The position numbers and the translations under genes are program-made. 64,000 bases of DNA, taken from assembly GCF_001761385.1 (NCBI RefSeq), contig NZ_CP017476.1, forward strand, positions 4,453,501 to 4,517,500, given 5' to 3'. The stretch comes from Hydrogenophaga crassostreae (GTDB lineage: Bacteria > Pseudomonadota > Gammaproteobacteria > Burkholderiales > Burkholderiaceae_C). This document shows positions 53,350-63,106 of this stretch, one piece after another (the stretch's first letter is position 1; the number at the start of each line of letters is the position of its first letter). Under the pieces are notes generated by a model. It saw only the letters and a list, made by a program, of their open reading frames with translations. It did no database searches and had not been told where the DNA came from.

Positions 53350-54773
53350 GCCAAACCTTCTTTCTTCGCGGCGGCTTGCGCCAGTTCAACGGTCTGACCA
53401 GCCACGGCACCGATCGAACCGGCACCCATGCACAGGACCACATCGCCATCTCGCGCGTTGTCCAGAATGGCTTGCGCCATGGTGGTGATGTCATCGACAA
53501 ACACCGGCTCGAGCTTGCCCGCGACCCGCAAGGCACGCGCCAACGAGCGGCCATCGGCTGCAACAATGGGCGATTCGCCCGCGGCATAGACCTCCGCCAG
53601 CAAGACCGCATCGGCCATGCCAATGACTTTCACGAAATCTTCGAAGCAATCTCTTGTGCGGCTGTAGCGGTGCGGCTGGAAGGCCAGCACCAGGCGCTGA
53701 TCCGGGAATGCCCCACGCGCAGCCGACAATGTGGCAGCCATTTCCACAGGGTGGTGACCGTAGTCGTCAACCAGGGTGCAGGTGCCACCCGATGGCAAGG
53801 GCGCCTCGCCATACCGCTGGAAACGGCGCCCGACACCTTTGAAGTCCCGCAGCGCCTCCACCACGGCGGCGTCGGGCACGCCCAGTTCCTCGGCGATACC
53901 AATGGCCGCCAGCGCGTTGAGCACGTTGTGGTTACCCGGCAGGTTCAACACCACATCCAGGTCAGGCATCGGATGTGCACCCCCACTGCGCTGCACCGTG
54001 AAGTGCATTTGTCCACCCTCTGGACGCACATTGACCGCGCGCAATTGGGCGCCTTCTGAAAACCCGTAGCTCGTGATGGGACGCGCGATTCTCGGCAAGA
54101 TGTCGCGGATGGCCGCATCGTCCACGCAAACCACCGCCGCACCGTAGAAAGGCATGCGGTGCAGAAACTCGATGAAGGCACTTTTGAGCCGCTCGAAGTC
54201 ATGGCCGTAGGTGTCCATGTGGTCTGCGTCGATATTGGTGACGACCGAGACCATGGGCAACAGGTTGAGGAACGAAGCATCCGACTCATCGGCCTCGACA
54301 ACGATGTACTCACCCGAGCCCAGTTGCGCGTTGGCACCCGCGCTGTTCAAGCGCCCGCCAATCACAAAGGTGGGATCCATTCCTGCCGCCGCCAGCACAC
54401 TGGCAACCAAGCTCGTGGTGGTGGTCTTGCCGTGGGTGCCCGCAATGGCCACACCCTTTTTCATGCGCATCAACTCAGCCAGCATCACCGCACGCGGCAC
54501 CACGGGAATCAGCTTGGCATGGGCGGCGACCACTTCGGGATTGTCTTCCTTGACCGCCGTGGAGGTGACAATCGCGTCCGCACCGTCGATGTACGACGCG
54601 TCGTGGCCAACAAACACCGTGGCCCCGAACGACACCAGGCGGCGCGTGGCCGCATTTTCACCGAGGTCGCTGCCAGAGATCCGATAGCCCTGGTTGAGCA
54701 AGACTTCGGCTATGCCGCTCATGCCAGAGCCGCCGATCCCGACGAAATGGATATGACGAATGGCATGTTTCAC
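53346..54773 (-). CDS. murC: UDP-N-acetylmuramate--L-alanine ligase MurC
   Basis: A 475-residue Mur ligase that adds L-Ala to UDP-MurNAc. IHFVGIGGSGMSGIAEVLLNQGY is the UDP-binding start, and GTHGKTTTTSLVASVL is the ATP loop. I chose GTG at 54773, which overlaps the murG stop as GTGA; the longer open frame upstream lies within murG on another frame. An in-frame ATG is missing near the conserved N-terminus. Fixes the order murG-murC-ddlB. Confidence 0.96.
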   Translation of the reverse strand: MKHAIRHIHFVGIGGSGMSGIAEVLLNQGYRISGSDLGENAATRRLVSFGATVFVGHDASYIDGADAIVTSTAVKEDNPEVVAAHAKLIPVVPRAVMLAELMRMKKGVAIAGTHGKTTTTSLVASVLAAAGMDPTFVIGGRLNSAGANAQLGSGEYIVVEADESDASFLNLLPMVSVVTNIDADHMDTYGHDFERLKSAFIEFLHRMPFYGAAVVCVDDAAIRDILPRIARPITSYGFSEGAQLRAVNVRPEGGQMHFTVQRSGGAHPMPDLDVVLNLPGNHNVLNALAAIGIAEELGVPDAAVVEALRDFKGVGRRFQRYGEAPLPSGGTCTLVDDYGHHPVEMAATLSAARGAFPDQRLVLAFQPHRYSRTRDCFEDFVKVIGMADAVLLAEVYAAGESPIVAADGRSLARALRVAGKLEPVFVDDITTMAQAILDNARDGDVVLCMGAGSIGAVAGQTVELAQAAAKKEGLA

Positions 54774-55849
54774 GCCGTTTTCACTTTCGAAAGTTGTTCG
54801 CAGGCGGCCACAACGGCCTGCACTGCGTCTGTTTTTTGCATTTGCTTGGCTTTCTCGGCCATGGCCATCAACTGAGGTCGAGTGACCATCTTCAAGCGCT
54901 CGGCCAAGGCAGCCGGGGTGAGCTTGGTTTGCTGGACCAGCCACGCGCCGCCAGCATCAACGAGGAAGCGCGCATTCGTGGTCTGGTGATCGTCGACAGC
55001 GAAAGGAAACGGCACAAACAAGGCAGCGGCACCCACGGCCGCGATCTCGGTCACGGTGCTCGCGCCCGCCCGGCAGACGATCAGGTCGGCATCGGCAAAC
55101 GCCTGAGCGGTATCGTCGATAAAGGGCGTGAGTTCTGCCTCGACACCAGCGGCCGCGTAGCTGGCTCGAAGCGCATCGATTTGCTTCTCACCGCTCTGGT
55201 GCACCACGGTCGGCCGCTCGTTGGCTGGCAACAGCGCCAGGGCCTGGGGAACGGTGTCATTCAGGGCTTTGGCGCCCAGGCTGCCACCGACCACCAGGAG
55301 CCGCAACGGACCGCTGCGTCCGGCAAACCGGACTGCCGGCGCAGCCTGGCGCAAGAATTCAGAGCGCAAGGGGTTGCCAACCCAGTCGGCCTTCGCAAAG
55401 ACCTTGGGGAAAGCGGTAAAGACACGATCGGCAATGCCGCTCAACACCTTGTTGGCCATGCCGGCCACCGAGTTTTGCTCATGCAGCACCATCGGCTTGC
55501 CCAGCAAGGTGCCCATCATGCCGCCAGGGAATGTGATGTAGCCACCCAGCCCCACGAGCACGTCGGGCTTGACCCGGCGCACCACCTGAAACGCCTGCCA
55601 GAACGCTTTGAGCAAGCGCAACGGCAAGAAGACCAGGGTCTTCAATCCCTTGCCTCGCACGCCACCGAAGTCGATGGTTTCCAGTGCGAAGCCACGCGGC
55701 GGTACCAAACGGCTTTCCATGCTGCCCGGAGAGCCCAGCCAGTGCACCCGCCAACCGCGTTCACGCAATGCTTCTGCCACAGCCAGCCCGGGGAAGATGT
55801 GGCCGCCAGTGCCGCCTGCCATGACCAAGGCGCAGGGCTGTGTACTCAT
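54770..55849 (-). CDS. murG: Lipid II-forming GlcNAc transferase MurG
   Basis: A 359-residue peripheral membrane GT28 glycosyltransferase that adds GlcNAc to lipid I. LVMAGGTGGHIFPGLAVAEAL is the N-terminal signature and VGGSLGAKALNDTVPQAL and RAGASTVTEIAAVGAAALFVPFPFAVDDHQTTNA the C-terminal donor site. The ATG at 55849 overlaps the ftsW stop by four bases. The upstream open frame is out-of-context ftsW sequence. Confidence 0.97.
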   Translation of the reverse strand: MSTQPCALVMAGGTGGHIFPGLAVAEALRERGWRVHWLGSPGSMESRLVPPRGFALETIDFGGVRGKGLKTLVFLPLRLLKAFWQAFQVVRRVKPDVLVGLGGYITFPGGMMGTLLGKPMVLHEQNSVAGMANKVLSGIADRVFTAFPKVFAKADWVGNPLRSEFLRQAAPAVRFAGRSGPLRLLVVGGSLGAKALNDTVPQALALLPANERPTVVHQSGEKQIDALRASYAAAGVEAELTPFIDDTAQAFADADLIVCRAGASTVTEIAAVGAAALFVPFPFAVDDHQTTNARFLVDAGGAWLVQQTKLTPAALAERLKMVTRPQLMAMAEKAKQMQKTDAVQAVVAACEQLSKVKTA

Positions 55850-57129
55850 GAACGCCCTCCCTTCATCATCATGCGGTTCTCGTAGTCCACGCGAAGCACA
55901 ATGGCCAGCCCGACCAGCTCCAACAAGATCGCAGAGCCGCCGTAACTCATCAAAGGCAGTGTCAGGCCTTTGGTCGGCAAGGCGCCCAGATTCACGCCAA
56001 TGTTGATAAATGCCTGGAAACCAATCCAAAGGCCCACACCCTGTGCCACGAGACCTGAAAACACCTGGTCCAGTGCGATGGCCTGGCGTCCGATGTGCAT
56101 GATGCGGCGGATCAGCCAGAGAAACAGGCCAATCACGATCAGGACACCGATCAGACCAAATTCCTCGCCGACCACTGCGAGCAGGAAATCGGTATGCGCT
56201 TCAGGCAGCCAGTGAAGCTTTTCCACGCTGCCGCCCAGGCCCACGCCGAAGATCTCGCCACGCCCGAATGCGATGAGTGAATGCGACAACTGGTAGCCCT
56301 TGCCGAGTGCATATTGCTCGCTCCAGGGATCCAGGTACGCAAAAATTCGCTCCCGCCGCCACTCGCTCATCATGACCATGGCCGAAAAGGCGGCGACCAC
56401 CACCAAACCGATCAGGAAGAACATGCGCGCGTTCACGCCGCCCAAGAACAGGATGCCCATGGCGATCACCACAATCACCATGAAGGCGCCCATGTCAGGC
56501 TCTGCCAGCAGCAACATACCGACCACGGCCAGCGCCACCGCCATTGGCGCCACGGCAGCGAAGAACCGCTCTTTCACCTCCATCTTGCGAACCATGTAGT
56601 CGGCGGCGTACAGCAGCACGGTCAATTTGGCCAGCTCTGAAGGTTGAAAACTGATGATCCCCAGTGAAAACCATCGGCGTGCGCCATTCACCCCTTTGCC
56701 AATGAAGGGAAGCAATACCAGCACCAGCAACAACAGCGCCGCAGCGAAAAGCCATGGCGCCATGCGCTCCCAGGTTTTCATCGGGAACTGGAACGTCGCC
56801 AACGCAGCGATCAACCCTATGGCGATGAAGATCGCATGCCGAACGGCGAAATGGGTCGACGCATAGTTGGCAAAGCGCGGGTTGTCTGGCAAGGCGATCG
56901 AGGCTGAATACACCATCACCAAACCCCAGGCGAGCAAACCGATCACCACCCACAGAAGTGGCTGATCAAAGCCCAGCTCGCCCATGGGGGTGTTGCGCGT
57001 TCCGGCATAGGTACGGTTGGAAAGGCGCACCGGCAGACCGTCTCCCGCGGGGCGAAGCCCCACGAGGCGTGGCAACTGGGCACTCAGTCGGGCGCCAGTA
57101 TTGGCCAGGGCGGTACGCAAACCTTGCAT
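55846..57129 (-). CDS. ftsW: Septal peptidoglycan polymerase FtsW
   Basis: A 427-residue SEDS glycosyltransferase with about ten helices, partnered by FtsI. Conserved segments include GARRWFSLGIISFQPSELAKLTVLLYAADYMVRK, LLAEPDMGAFMVI, LGLGGSVEKLHWLPEAHTDFLLAVVGEEFGL in pieces, and LTLPLMSYGGSAIL. An N-terminal extension of about 55 residues before the first helix is longer than in E. coli. The ATG at 57129 shares one base with the murD stop (TGATG). Confidence 0.96.
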   Translation of the reverse strand: MQGLRTALANTGARLSAQLPRLVGLRPAGDGLPVRLSNRTYAGTRNTPMGELGFDQPLLWVVIGLLAWGLVMVYSASIALPDNPRFANYASTHFAVRHAIFIAIGLIAALATFQFPMKTWERMAPWLFAAALLLLVLVLLPFIGKGVNGARRWFSLGIISFQPSELAKLTVLLYAADYMVRKMEVKERFFAAVAPMAVALAVVGMLLLAEPDMGAFMVIVVIAMGILFLGGVNARMFFLIGLVVVAAFSAMVMMSEWRRERIFAYLDPWSEQYALGKGYQLSHSLIAFGRGEIFGVGLGGSVEKLHWLPEAHTDFLLAVVGEEFGLIGVLIVIGLFLWLIRRIMHIGRQAIALDQVFSGLVAQGVGLWIGFQAFINIGVNLGALPTKGLTLPLMSYGGSAILLELVGLAIVLRVDYENRMMMKGGRS

Positions 57130-58982
57130 CACAGCGCGCCCTCCAGATCGACACCCATTGCGTGTGCCAGTTCGGTGACCGCCCCGACGAACACCTGTGC
57201 ACGGTGCTGGTAATTGTCGAACTGATCCAGACTTGAGCAAGCGGGTGACAGCAGCACCGCATCACCCGGCTGGGCGGCAGAGGCAGCCAGCGCAACAGCG
57301 TCGGGCAAACTTGCGGCATCCGTCAAGGTCACGGAGGCCGATGACAAGGCTTGTTCAATGCAGGTGCGAATGGCAGTTGCGTCGCGTCCGATCAAGAACA
57401 CCGCGCGCGCATGCTGCGCCAACGCCGGTGCCAAAGGCGTGAAATCCTGTCCCTTGCCATCGCCACCCAGTATCAGGACCAGCTTCCGCTCAGCGCCCAG
57501 GCCCTGAATGGCGGCCAGAGTGGCGCCCACGTTGGTGCCCTTGCTGTCGTCGAAATACTCCACGCCCTCGATCACCGCTATCGGTTCAACACGGTGTGGC
57601 TCTCCACGGTATTCCCGCAAGCCATGCAGCATGGGTGCGAGCGTTGCACCCGTTGATGTCGCCAGTGCCAGCGCGGCCAGGGCATTGGCGGCGTTGTGAC
57701 GCCCGCGGATGCGCAGCGCATCGGCGGGCATCAGGCGCTGGAAATAGATCTCGTCTTCTTCGTCCTGGCCGCGACCCTTCTTGCGGGTTTCGTCCACCGC
57801 AAGCGCGCGCACCAGCCAAGTCATGCCATTGACCGTTTCAAGACCCCAGTCGCCTGGCCGGCTCGGCGCATCCAGACCGAAACTGGCCCAAGCTCGTGCA
57901 GGCTGCTGGCGGTTTCGGCCACTGATCTTGACGGTCACCATCGGAGGGGTGAAGGCCATCGTGGCCACATCGTCCCGATTGAGCAGCATCAGCGCCTGAT
58001 CGCCAAAAATGGCCGACTTCGTGTCGGCATAGGCAGCCAGGGAGCCATGCCAGTCCAGATGGTCTTCCGAAATATTCAGCACCGTGGCCGCCGTTGGCAC
58101 GTCGCTCCAGGCTCCCCCAGCCACCCCGTCCAGCTGGAAGCTGGAAAGCTCCAACACCCATACCAATGGCAAGTGGGGCGGTGGTGGTGGCTCGACCGGC
58201 GGTGGCACCAGCAACAATGGTCCACCGTCGTCTTCCGCGTCTGCCGCCTGTGCGCTTGCGGGGTCAGTCACCCCTACCTCGGCAGACGGCTCCCGGGCCT
58301 GATCGTCGGTCAATGCGCCTTGTTCCGGGTCACCGGCTTCGGACTCACATGATGGGACCGCCTCAATCACTTCTGCCAAAGGCGCAGGCATCGGCTCGGG
58401 CCCATTGGCGGCCTCTTGTGCCACCCGGTCTGCTTCGACCTGATCTTCTGCGTTCGCGACAGCCTCATCATCCAGCGCCTTGGACAGCACATCCAGCAAG
58501 GCCGGCCCGATGTTGCCTGCGATGGCGACGTTCACGCCACTGCGATCCAGCAACAAACCGGTCAAAGAGGTCACCGTGGTTTTGCCATTGGTGCCCGTGA
58601 TGCCCAACACCTTGGGACGGTAAGGCAGCGGATCGCGTTGACCCAGCTCATGCAGCGCCGCCGCGAACAGGTCGAGTTCACCCCAGTAAGGCACGCCATG
58701 TTGCTGCGCCCATTCGCGCACCTCGGACAGCGTGTCAGGTGCCAAGCCCGGGCTGCGCGCGACCAGCGTCCAGTCGCCCTGCGCCAACAGCGCGCTATCG
58801 AACGCGCCCTGCACAAACGTGGCTTGCGGACACTGCTCCTGCAGCGCGGTCAGCTGCGGCGGCCTCTCGCGAGTGTCAGCCACCGTCACCGACGCACCTG
58901 CTCGCGCGCACCAGCGCGCCATCGCCAGACCGGAGATGCCCAGGCCCAGGATGAGGACGCGGTGGTCTTTCAGGTGGTTCAT
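57129..58982 (-). CDS. murD: UDP-MurNAc-L-Ala--D-Glu ligase MurD with a large insertion
   Basis: A 617-residue MurD, against about 440-500 in most bacteria. The N-terminal UDP domain (VLILGLGISGLAMARWCARAGA) and the ATP loop GITGTNGKTTVTS (about 127-139) are standard. Residues about 171-272 are an acidic, proline-rich insertion (PSCESEAGDPEQGALTDDQA, VPPPVEPPPPPHLPL) placed before VWVLELSSFQLDG in the central domain. A second small insertion, KKGRGQDEEDE, follows. The C-terminal YFDDSKGTNVGATLAAI and the KxxLILGGDGKG segment are intact, so activity is likely kept. Confidence 0.95.
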   Translation of the reverse strand: MNHLKDHRVLILGLGISGLAMARWCARAGASVTVADTRERPPQLTALQEQCPQATFVQGAFDSALLAQGDWTLVARSPGLAPDTLSEVREWAQQHGVPYWGELDLFAAALHELGQRDPLPYRPKVLGITGTNGKTTVTSLTGLLLDRSGVNVAIAGNIGPALLDVLSKALDDEAVANAEDQVEADRVAQEAANGPEPMPAPLAEVIEAVPSCESEAGDPEQGALTDDQAREPSAEVGVTDPASAQAADAEDDGGPLLLVPPPVEPPPPPHLPLVWVLELSSFQLDGVAGGAWSDVPTAATVLNISEDHLDWHGSLAAYADTKSAIFGDQALMLLNRDDVATMAFTPPMVTVKISGRNRQQPARAWASFGLDAPSRPGDWGLETVNGMTWLVRALAVDETRKKGRGQDEEDEIYFQRLMPADALRIRGRHNAANALAALALATSTGATLAPMLHGLREYRGEPHRVEPIAVIEGVEYFDDSKGTNVGATLAAIQGLGAERKLVLILGGDGKGQDFTPLAPALAQHARAVFLIGRDATAIRTCIEQALSSASVTLTDAASLPDAVALAASAAQPGDAVLLSPACSSLDQFDNYQHRAQVFVGAVTELAHAMGVDLEGAL

Positions 58983-60157
58983 CGCAGCTTCAGGGTCGAC
59001 AGCCCCACCAGACACAAGAGCATGGTAATGATCCAGAAACGAACCACCACCTGGGTTTCTTTCCAGCCTTCTTTTTCAAAGTGGTGGTGCAAGGGCGCCA
59101 TCTTCAGGAGCCGGCGCCCCTGGCCGTACCGGCGCTTGGTGTACTTGAACCATGCCACCTGGGCCATGACCGACAGGGCCTCGACCACAAAGATGCCACC
59201 CATGATGGCCAACACGATTTCCTGCCTCACGATGACTGCGATGGTGCCCAGAGCACCGCCCAGAGCGAGCGCACCCACATCACCCATGAAGACCTGTGCG
59301 GGGTGGGTGTTGAACCACAGAAACGCCAGCCCGGCTCCGGCCATCGCAGCACAGAACACCAGCAACTCGCCGGCGCCCGGAATGTGGGGCAGGAGCAGGT
59401 AGCGGGAAAACACCGAGCTGCCGGTGGCGTAGGCAAAGACGCCCAACGCCGAGCCAACCATCACCACCGGCATGATGGCCAGGCCATCCAGCCCATCGGT
59501 CAAATTGACTGCGTTGCTAGAGCCGACGATGACCACATAGGTCATGGCCACAAAGCCGAATACCCCCAAGGGGTAGCTCACTTCTTTGAAGAAGGGCACC
59601 AACAAGCCGGCCCTGGGGGGCAACTCCACCGTGAAGCCTGAGATGACCCAGTTGTAAAACAATTCCAGAACCCGAAGATTGCTGGTCTCCGACACACTGA
59701 ACACCAGGTAAAACGCAGCGAGCAACCCGATCATGGATTGCCACAGGTACTTCTCACGCGAACGCATACCTTCCGGGTCTTTGTGGACCACCTTGCGCCA
59801 GTCGTCAACCCAGCCAATCGCACCAAAGCCCAGGGTCACGATCAGGACGATCCAGACAAAACGGTTCGACAGGTCGAACCACAGCAACGTTGAGAGTGCG
59901 ATGGCGAACAGGATCAGGACGCCGCCCATGGTGGGGGTGCCGCTTTTGCTCATGTGGGACTGCATCGCGTAGTCGCGTATGGGCTGGCCGATTTTCAAGG
60001 CTGTCAGGCGGCGAATGAAGAACGGCCCGGCCACAAGCCCCACGATCAGGGCCGTCATGGCAGCCATCACTGCGCGGAAGGTGAGGTACTGCACCACGCG
60101 CAGGAACCCAAACTCGGGGCCGAGCGTTTGCAGCCACTGAGCCAAACTAAGCAGCAT
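58979..60157 (-). CDS. mraY: Phospho-MurNAc-pentapeptide transferase MraY
   Basis: A 392-residue polytopic transferase that forms lipid I from UDP-MurNAc-pentapeptide and undecaprenyl phosphate. Landmarks: MQSHMSKSGTPTMGGVLIL, GFGAIGWVDDWRKVVHKDPEGM (the catalytic aspartate pair), SNAVNLTDGLDGLAIMP, and APLHHHFEKEGWKETQVVVRFW (the HHH motif). The ATG at 60157 overlaps murF by 11 bases and the stop overlaps murD by four. Confidence 0.97.
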   Translation of the reverse strand: MLLSLAQWLQTLGPEFGFLRVVQYLTFRAVMAAMTALIVGLVAGPFFIRRLTALKIGQPIRDYAMQSHMSKSGTPTMGGVLILFAIALSTLLWFDLSNRFVWIVLIVTLGFGAIGWVDDWRKVVHKDPEGMRSREKYLWQSMIGLLAAFYLVFSVSETSNLRVLELFYNWVISGFTVELPPRAGLLVPFFKEVSYPLGVFGFVAMTYVVIVGSSNAVNLTDGLDGLAIMPVVMVGSALGVFAYATGSSVFSRYLLLPHIPGAGELLVFCAAMAGAGLAFLWFNTHPAQVFMGDVGALALGGALGTIAVIVRQEIVLAIMGGIFVVEALSVMAQVAWFKYTKRRYGQGRRLLKMAPLHHHFEKEGWKETQVVVRFWIITMLLCLVGLSTLKLR

Positions 60158-61568
60158 GCGTTGGCTCCTTTTCTTGTTGTTGTTCGGTTGACGCACGGGC
60201 CTGAGCCGCTTTCACGACCCGCTCCATGCGCATGAAGCGCGAGCCCTTGACCAGCACACTGCGCTGCTGATCAATGGATTCACCCACATGGGTGGCCAGC
60301 GCGTCCACATCGGGCCAATGGCGAATCGCGATGGAACCTTCTTTATCCAGCGCTTGCACCGCCTGCTGCATCCAGTCGCCCGCCACGTGCACCGACTCGA
60401 TGCCACTGGCAAGCGCCAGGCGAAGCACTTCCAGATGAAACGCCAGACCCTGCTCGCCGACTTCACCCATGTCACCCAGGACCAGCAGTCTCGGTGCAGG
60501 CAACTCGGCCAGCACCCTTATCGCAGCCACCACCGAATCGGGGTTGGCGTTGTAGGTGTCATCCACCAAAGTCACGGGGCCTCCTGGCAGGTTCAAGCCC
60601 AGCGCGCGCGAGCGGCCACCGACCGGCTCAAACGCCGACAAGCCACCCACAATCACATCCAGGGAGACGCCCGCCGCCAAGGCACAGGCCGTTGCGGCCA
60701 ATGCATTGCGCACGTTGTGGCGTCCAGCGATGTGCAAGGTGCAGTCGCGGTCACCCGCGGGCGTGACCATGTGCACGGCCCATGCCCCGTCGATCCAGTT
60801 GGCTTGCGTGGCATGCACATCGGCACCGGCATCGGTATCGCTGAACGTCAGTTGATTGCGTTGCTGAGCCAGAGCGCGCCAGATCGGGGTGTGTTCGTCG
60901 TCACTGGGGAACACCGCCACACCGTCCACGGGCAAAGCGCGTATCGCTTCGCCGTTTTCTTGCGCGACCGCTTCGACCGTGGCCATGAACTCCTGGTGTT
61001 CCCGCTGGGCGTTGTTCACCAGCGCCACCGTGGGCGCGGCCAGACCCGCGATGTAAGCGATCTCGCCTGGGTGGTTCATACCCAGCTCAACCACGGCCAT
61101 GCGGTGAGTTTCCCTTAGCCTCAGCAAGGTGAGCGGCACGCCAATGTGGTTATTGAAGTTGCCTTGCGTGGCCAAAGAGGCATCGCCTGCCGCAGCCCGC
61201 AAAACCGAGGCGATCATTTGTGTCACGGTGGTTTTGCCATTGCTGCCTGCCACCGCGATCAGGGGCAAATGCCACTGCTGGCGCCACAGGCCAGCCAACT
61301 CGCCCAAGCCCACCAGAGAATCGGGCACCTCCACGCCACCGAGCTCTGCTTGTTCCAGTCCTTCTTGCGCCAGCGCTCCCACAGCGCCAGCCGCTTTGGC
61401 TTGGGCCAAGAACGTGTGTGCGTCAAAGGACTCGCCCTTGAGTGCCACAAACAAATCCCCCGGCTGCAGAGTGCGCGTGTCGGTGTGCACACGCAGGATC
61501 GGGCCGCCCAGGGCTCCGACCAGGTGGGCACCCGTGAGTTGGCAAAGCAGCTGTTCCAGAATTTTCAT
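60147..61568 (-). CDS. murF: UDP-MurNAc-tripeptide--D-Ala-D-Ala ligase MurF
   Basis: A 473-residue Mur ligase that finishes the pentapeptide by adding D-Ala-D-Ala. VHTDTRTLQPGDLFVALKGESFDAH is the N-terminal UDP site, AVAGSNGKTTVTQMIASVL the ATP loop and VALVNNAQREHQEF with ELGMNHPGEIAYIAG typical of MurF. The C-terminus has VTLVDDTYNANPDSVVAAI. Overlaps murE by four bases. Confidence 0.97.
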   Translation of the reverse strand: MKILEQLLCQLTGAHLVGALGGPILRVHTDTRTLQPGDLFVALKGESFDAHTFLAQAKAAGAVGALAQEGLEQAELGGVEVPDSLVGLGELAGLWRQQWHLPLIAVAGSNGKTTVTQMIASVLRAAAGDASLATQGNFNNHIGVPLTLLRLRETHRMAVVELGMNHPGEIAYIAGLAAPTVALVNNAQREHQEFMATVEAVAQENGEAIRALPVDGVAVFPSDDEHTPIWRALAQQRNQLTFSDTDAGADVHATQANWIDGAWAVHMVTPAGDRDCTLHIAGRHNVRNALAATACALAAGVSLDVIVGGLSAFEPVGGRSRALGLNLPGGPVTLVDDTYNANPDSVVAAIRVLAELPAPRLLVLGDMGEVGEQGLAFHLEVLRLALASGIESVHVAGDWMQQAVQALDKEGSIAIRHWPDVDALATHVGESIDQQRSVLVKGSRFMRMERVVKAAQARASTEQQQEKEPTHAA

Positions 61569-63106
61569 ACGACCACCCCCGCGGCAATACGACGCTGGAC
61601 CAACGCGTCCCGGGCCTGAGCGGTGTCAGAAAATGGCCGCTTCACACCCTGTGTTTCCTGGTAGTCCTCGTGACCCTTGCCTGCGATCAGAACCACATCG
61701 TTCACCTTCGCCTGCGCAACGGCCAACCGAATCGCCACAGCACGGTCAACCTCCATCAGCGCTGCACCGGGTTGTTTCAGGCCTTCTGCCATCTGCTCCA
61801 GAATGTGCGGCGGGTCTTCGCTGCGCGGGTTGTCACTGGTCAGCACCACGCGTGTCGCGGTGCGCTCGGCCACAGCAGCCATCAAGGGGCGCTTGCTGGT
61901 GTCCCGGTCTCCACCGCAGCCCACCACAACCCAAAGTTCACCACCGCGCTCAGCCGTGATGGGTTGCAGCGCCTGCAGCGCTTTTTCCAGTGCATCGGGC
62001 GTGTGTGCGTAATCAACCAACACCAGCGGCTCGTCATCGGCGGCATTGCCCGCCCGCTCCATGCGACCAGGCACTGGCGTCAGCTGGGCGCAGGCCGCTA
62101 CCGCCACGGGCAGCGGCACCTGCATTGCGCGGGCCGACGCCAGCGCACACAGCACATTGCTGACGTTGTAGACACCGACCAGGGGCAAATTCAAGGATTC
62201 CCGAGCGACAAACACCCCATTCAAGTCGCACTCGACCACGTCGAAACGCACGCCATCTTTGGTGTGGCTCAAAGCCTGCGCTTTCAGCCGTGCCTTGGCG
62301 TTTTCACCTACGGCCACGGTCCAGAGATCGAGCCTGCGAGAAGCAAGGTGCTCCACCAGCTCCGCACCTTTGGGATCATCCAGGTTGATCACCGCTGCAG
62401 CCAAACCAGCCCAGTCAAAGAGCGCCGCCTTGGCTGCCCAGTAAGCGGCCATGGAACCATGAAAATCCAGGTGGTCTTGTGTGAAGTTGGTGAAGACGGC
62501 CACGCGAATGTGCGTTGCGTTCAGGCGCCCTTCCCCCAGTCCAATGGAGGAGGCCTCAATCGCGCAGGCCACCGTGCCATCGGCCACCATGCCACTCAAT
62601 CGCTCTTGCAGGAGCACCGGGTCGGGCGTCGTCAGTCCGGTGGGCACCAACGGTGGGTGATCGTGTCCGGCCAGGGGAGGATGGCCGATACCCAGGGTGC
62701 CGACCAGACCGCATGGCTTTTTCGCCGCGCCCAAAAGCTGGGCAATCCACCATGCCGTCGACGTTTTGCCGTTGGTACCTGTAATGGCCACCATTGCAAG
62801 CGAAGCGCTGGGGTCAGCAAAATAGGCGCTGGCAATCGCGCCTGCTTGTGCTTTCAGATCAGAAACCATCAAAACCCGGTCATCAACCAGATCAAAAGCC
62901 TCTACACCTTCGCGCTCCACCACAGCCGCCAACGCTCCGGCACTCAACGCATCGCGAACGAACTTGCGTCCATCGGTCGCGGCACCCGGCCAGGCCACAA
63001 AGCCGTCGCCTGCACCCAACTGGCGACTGTCACACAGCAGACGACCGGTCACGCGCTGACGCAACCAGTTTGCGATCGCTGCGGGGGGCATGCGCTCGGC
63101 GCTCAA
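61565..63106 (-). CDS. murE: UDP-MurNAc-tripeptide synthetase MurE (meso-DAP adding)
   Basis: A 513-residue Mur ligase. CDSRQLGAGDGFVAWPGAATDGR is the UDP site and VAITGTNGKTSTAWWIAQLL the ATP loop. The motif TSDNPRSEDP contains DNPR, the signature for meso-diaminopimelate in contrast to lysine. The start is TTG at 63106: it has a strong GGAGGAG eight bases upstream and overlaps the ftsI stop (TTGA). The first ATG (63091) lies five codons later without such a site. Confidence 0.94.
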   Translation of the reverse strand: MSAERMPPAAIANWLRQRVTGRLLCDSRQLGAGDGFVAWPGAATDGRKFVRDALSAGALAAVVEREGVEAFDLVDDRVLMVSDLKAQAGAIASAYFADPSASLAMVAITGTNGKTSTAWWIAQLLGAAKKPCGLVGTLGIGHPPLAGHDHPPLVPTGLTTPDPVLLQERLSGMVADGTVACAIEASSIGLGEGRLNATHIRVAVFTNFTQDHLDFHGSMAAYWAAKAALFDWAGLAAAVINLDDPKGAELVEHLASRRLDLWTVAVGENAKARLKAQALSHTKDGVRFDVVECDLNGVFVARESLNLPLVGVYNVSNVLCALASARAMQVPLPVAVAACAQLTPVPGRMERAGNAADDEPLVLVDYAHTPDALEKALQALQPITAERGGELWVVVGCGGDRDTSKRPLMAAVAERTATRVVLTSDNPRSEDPPHILEQMAEGLKQPGAALMEVDRAVAIRLAVAQAKVNDVVLIAGKGHEDYQETQGVKRPFSDTAQARDALVQRRIAAGVVV

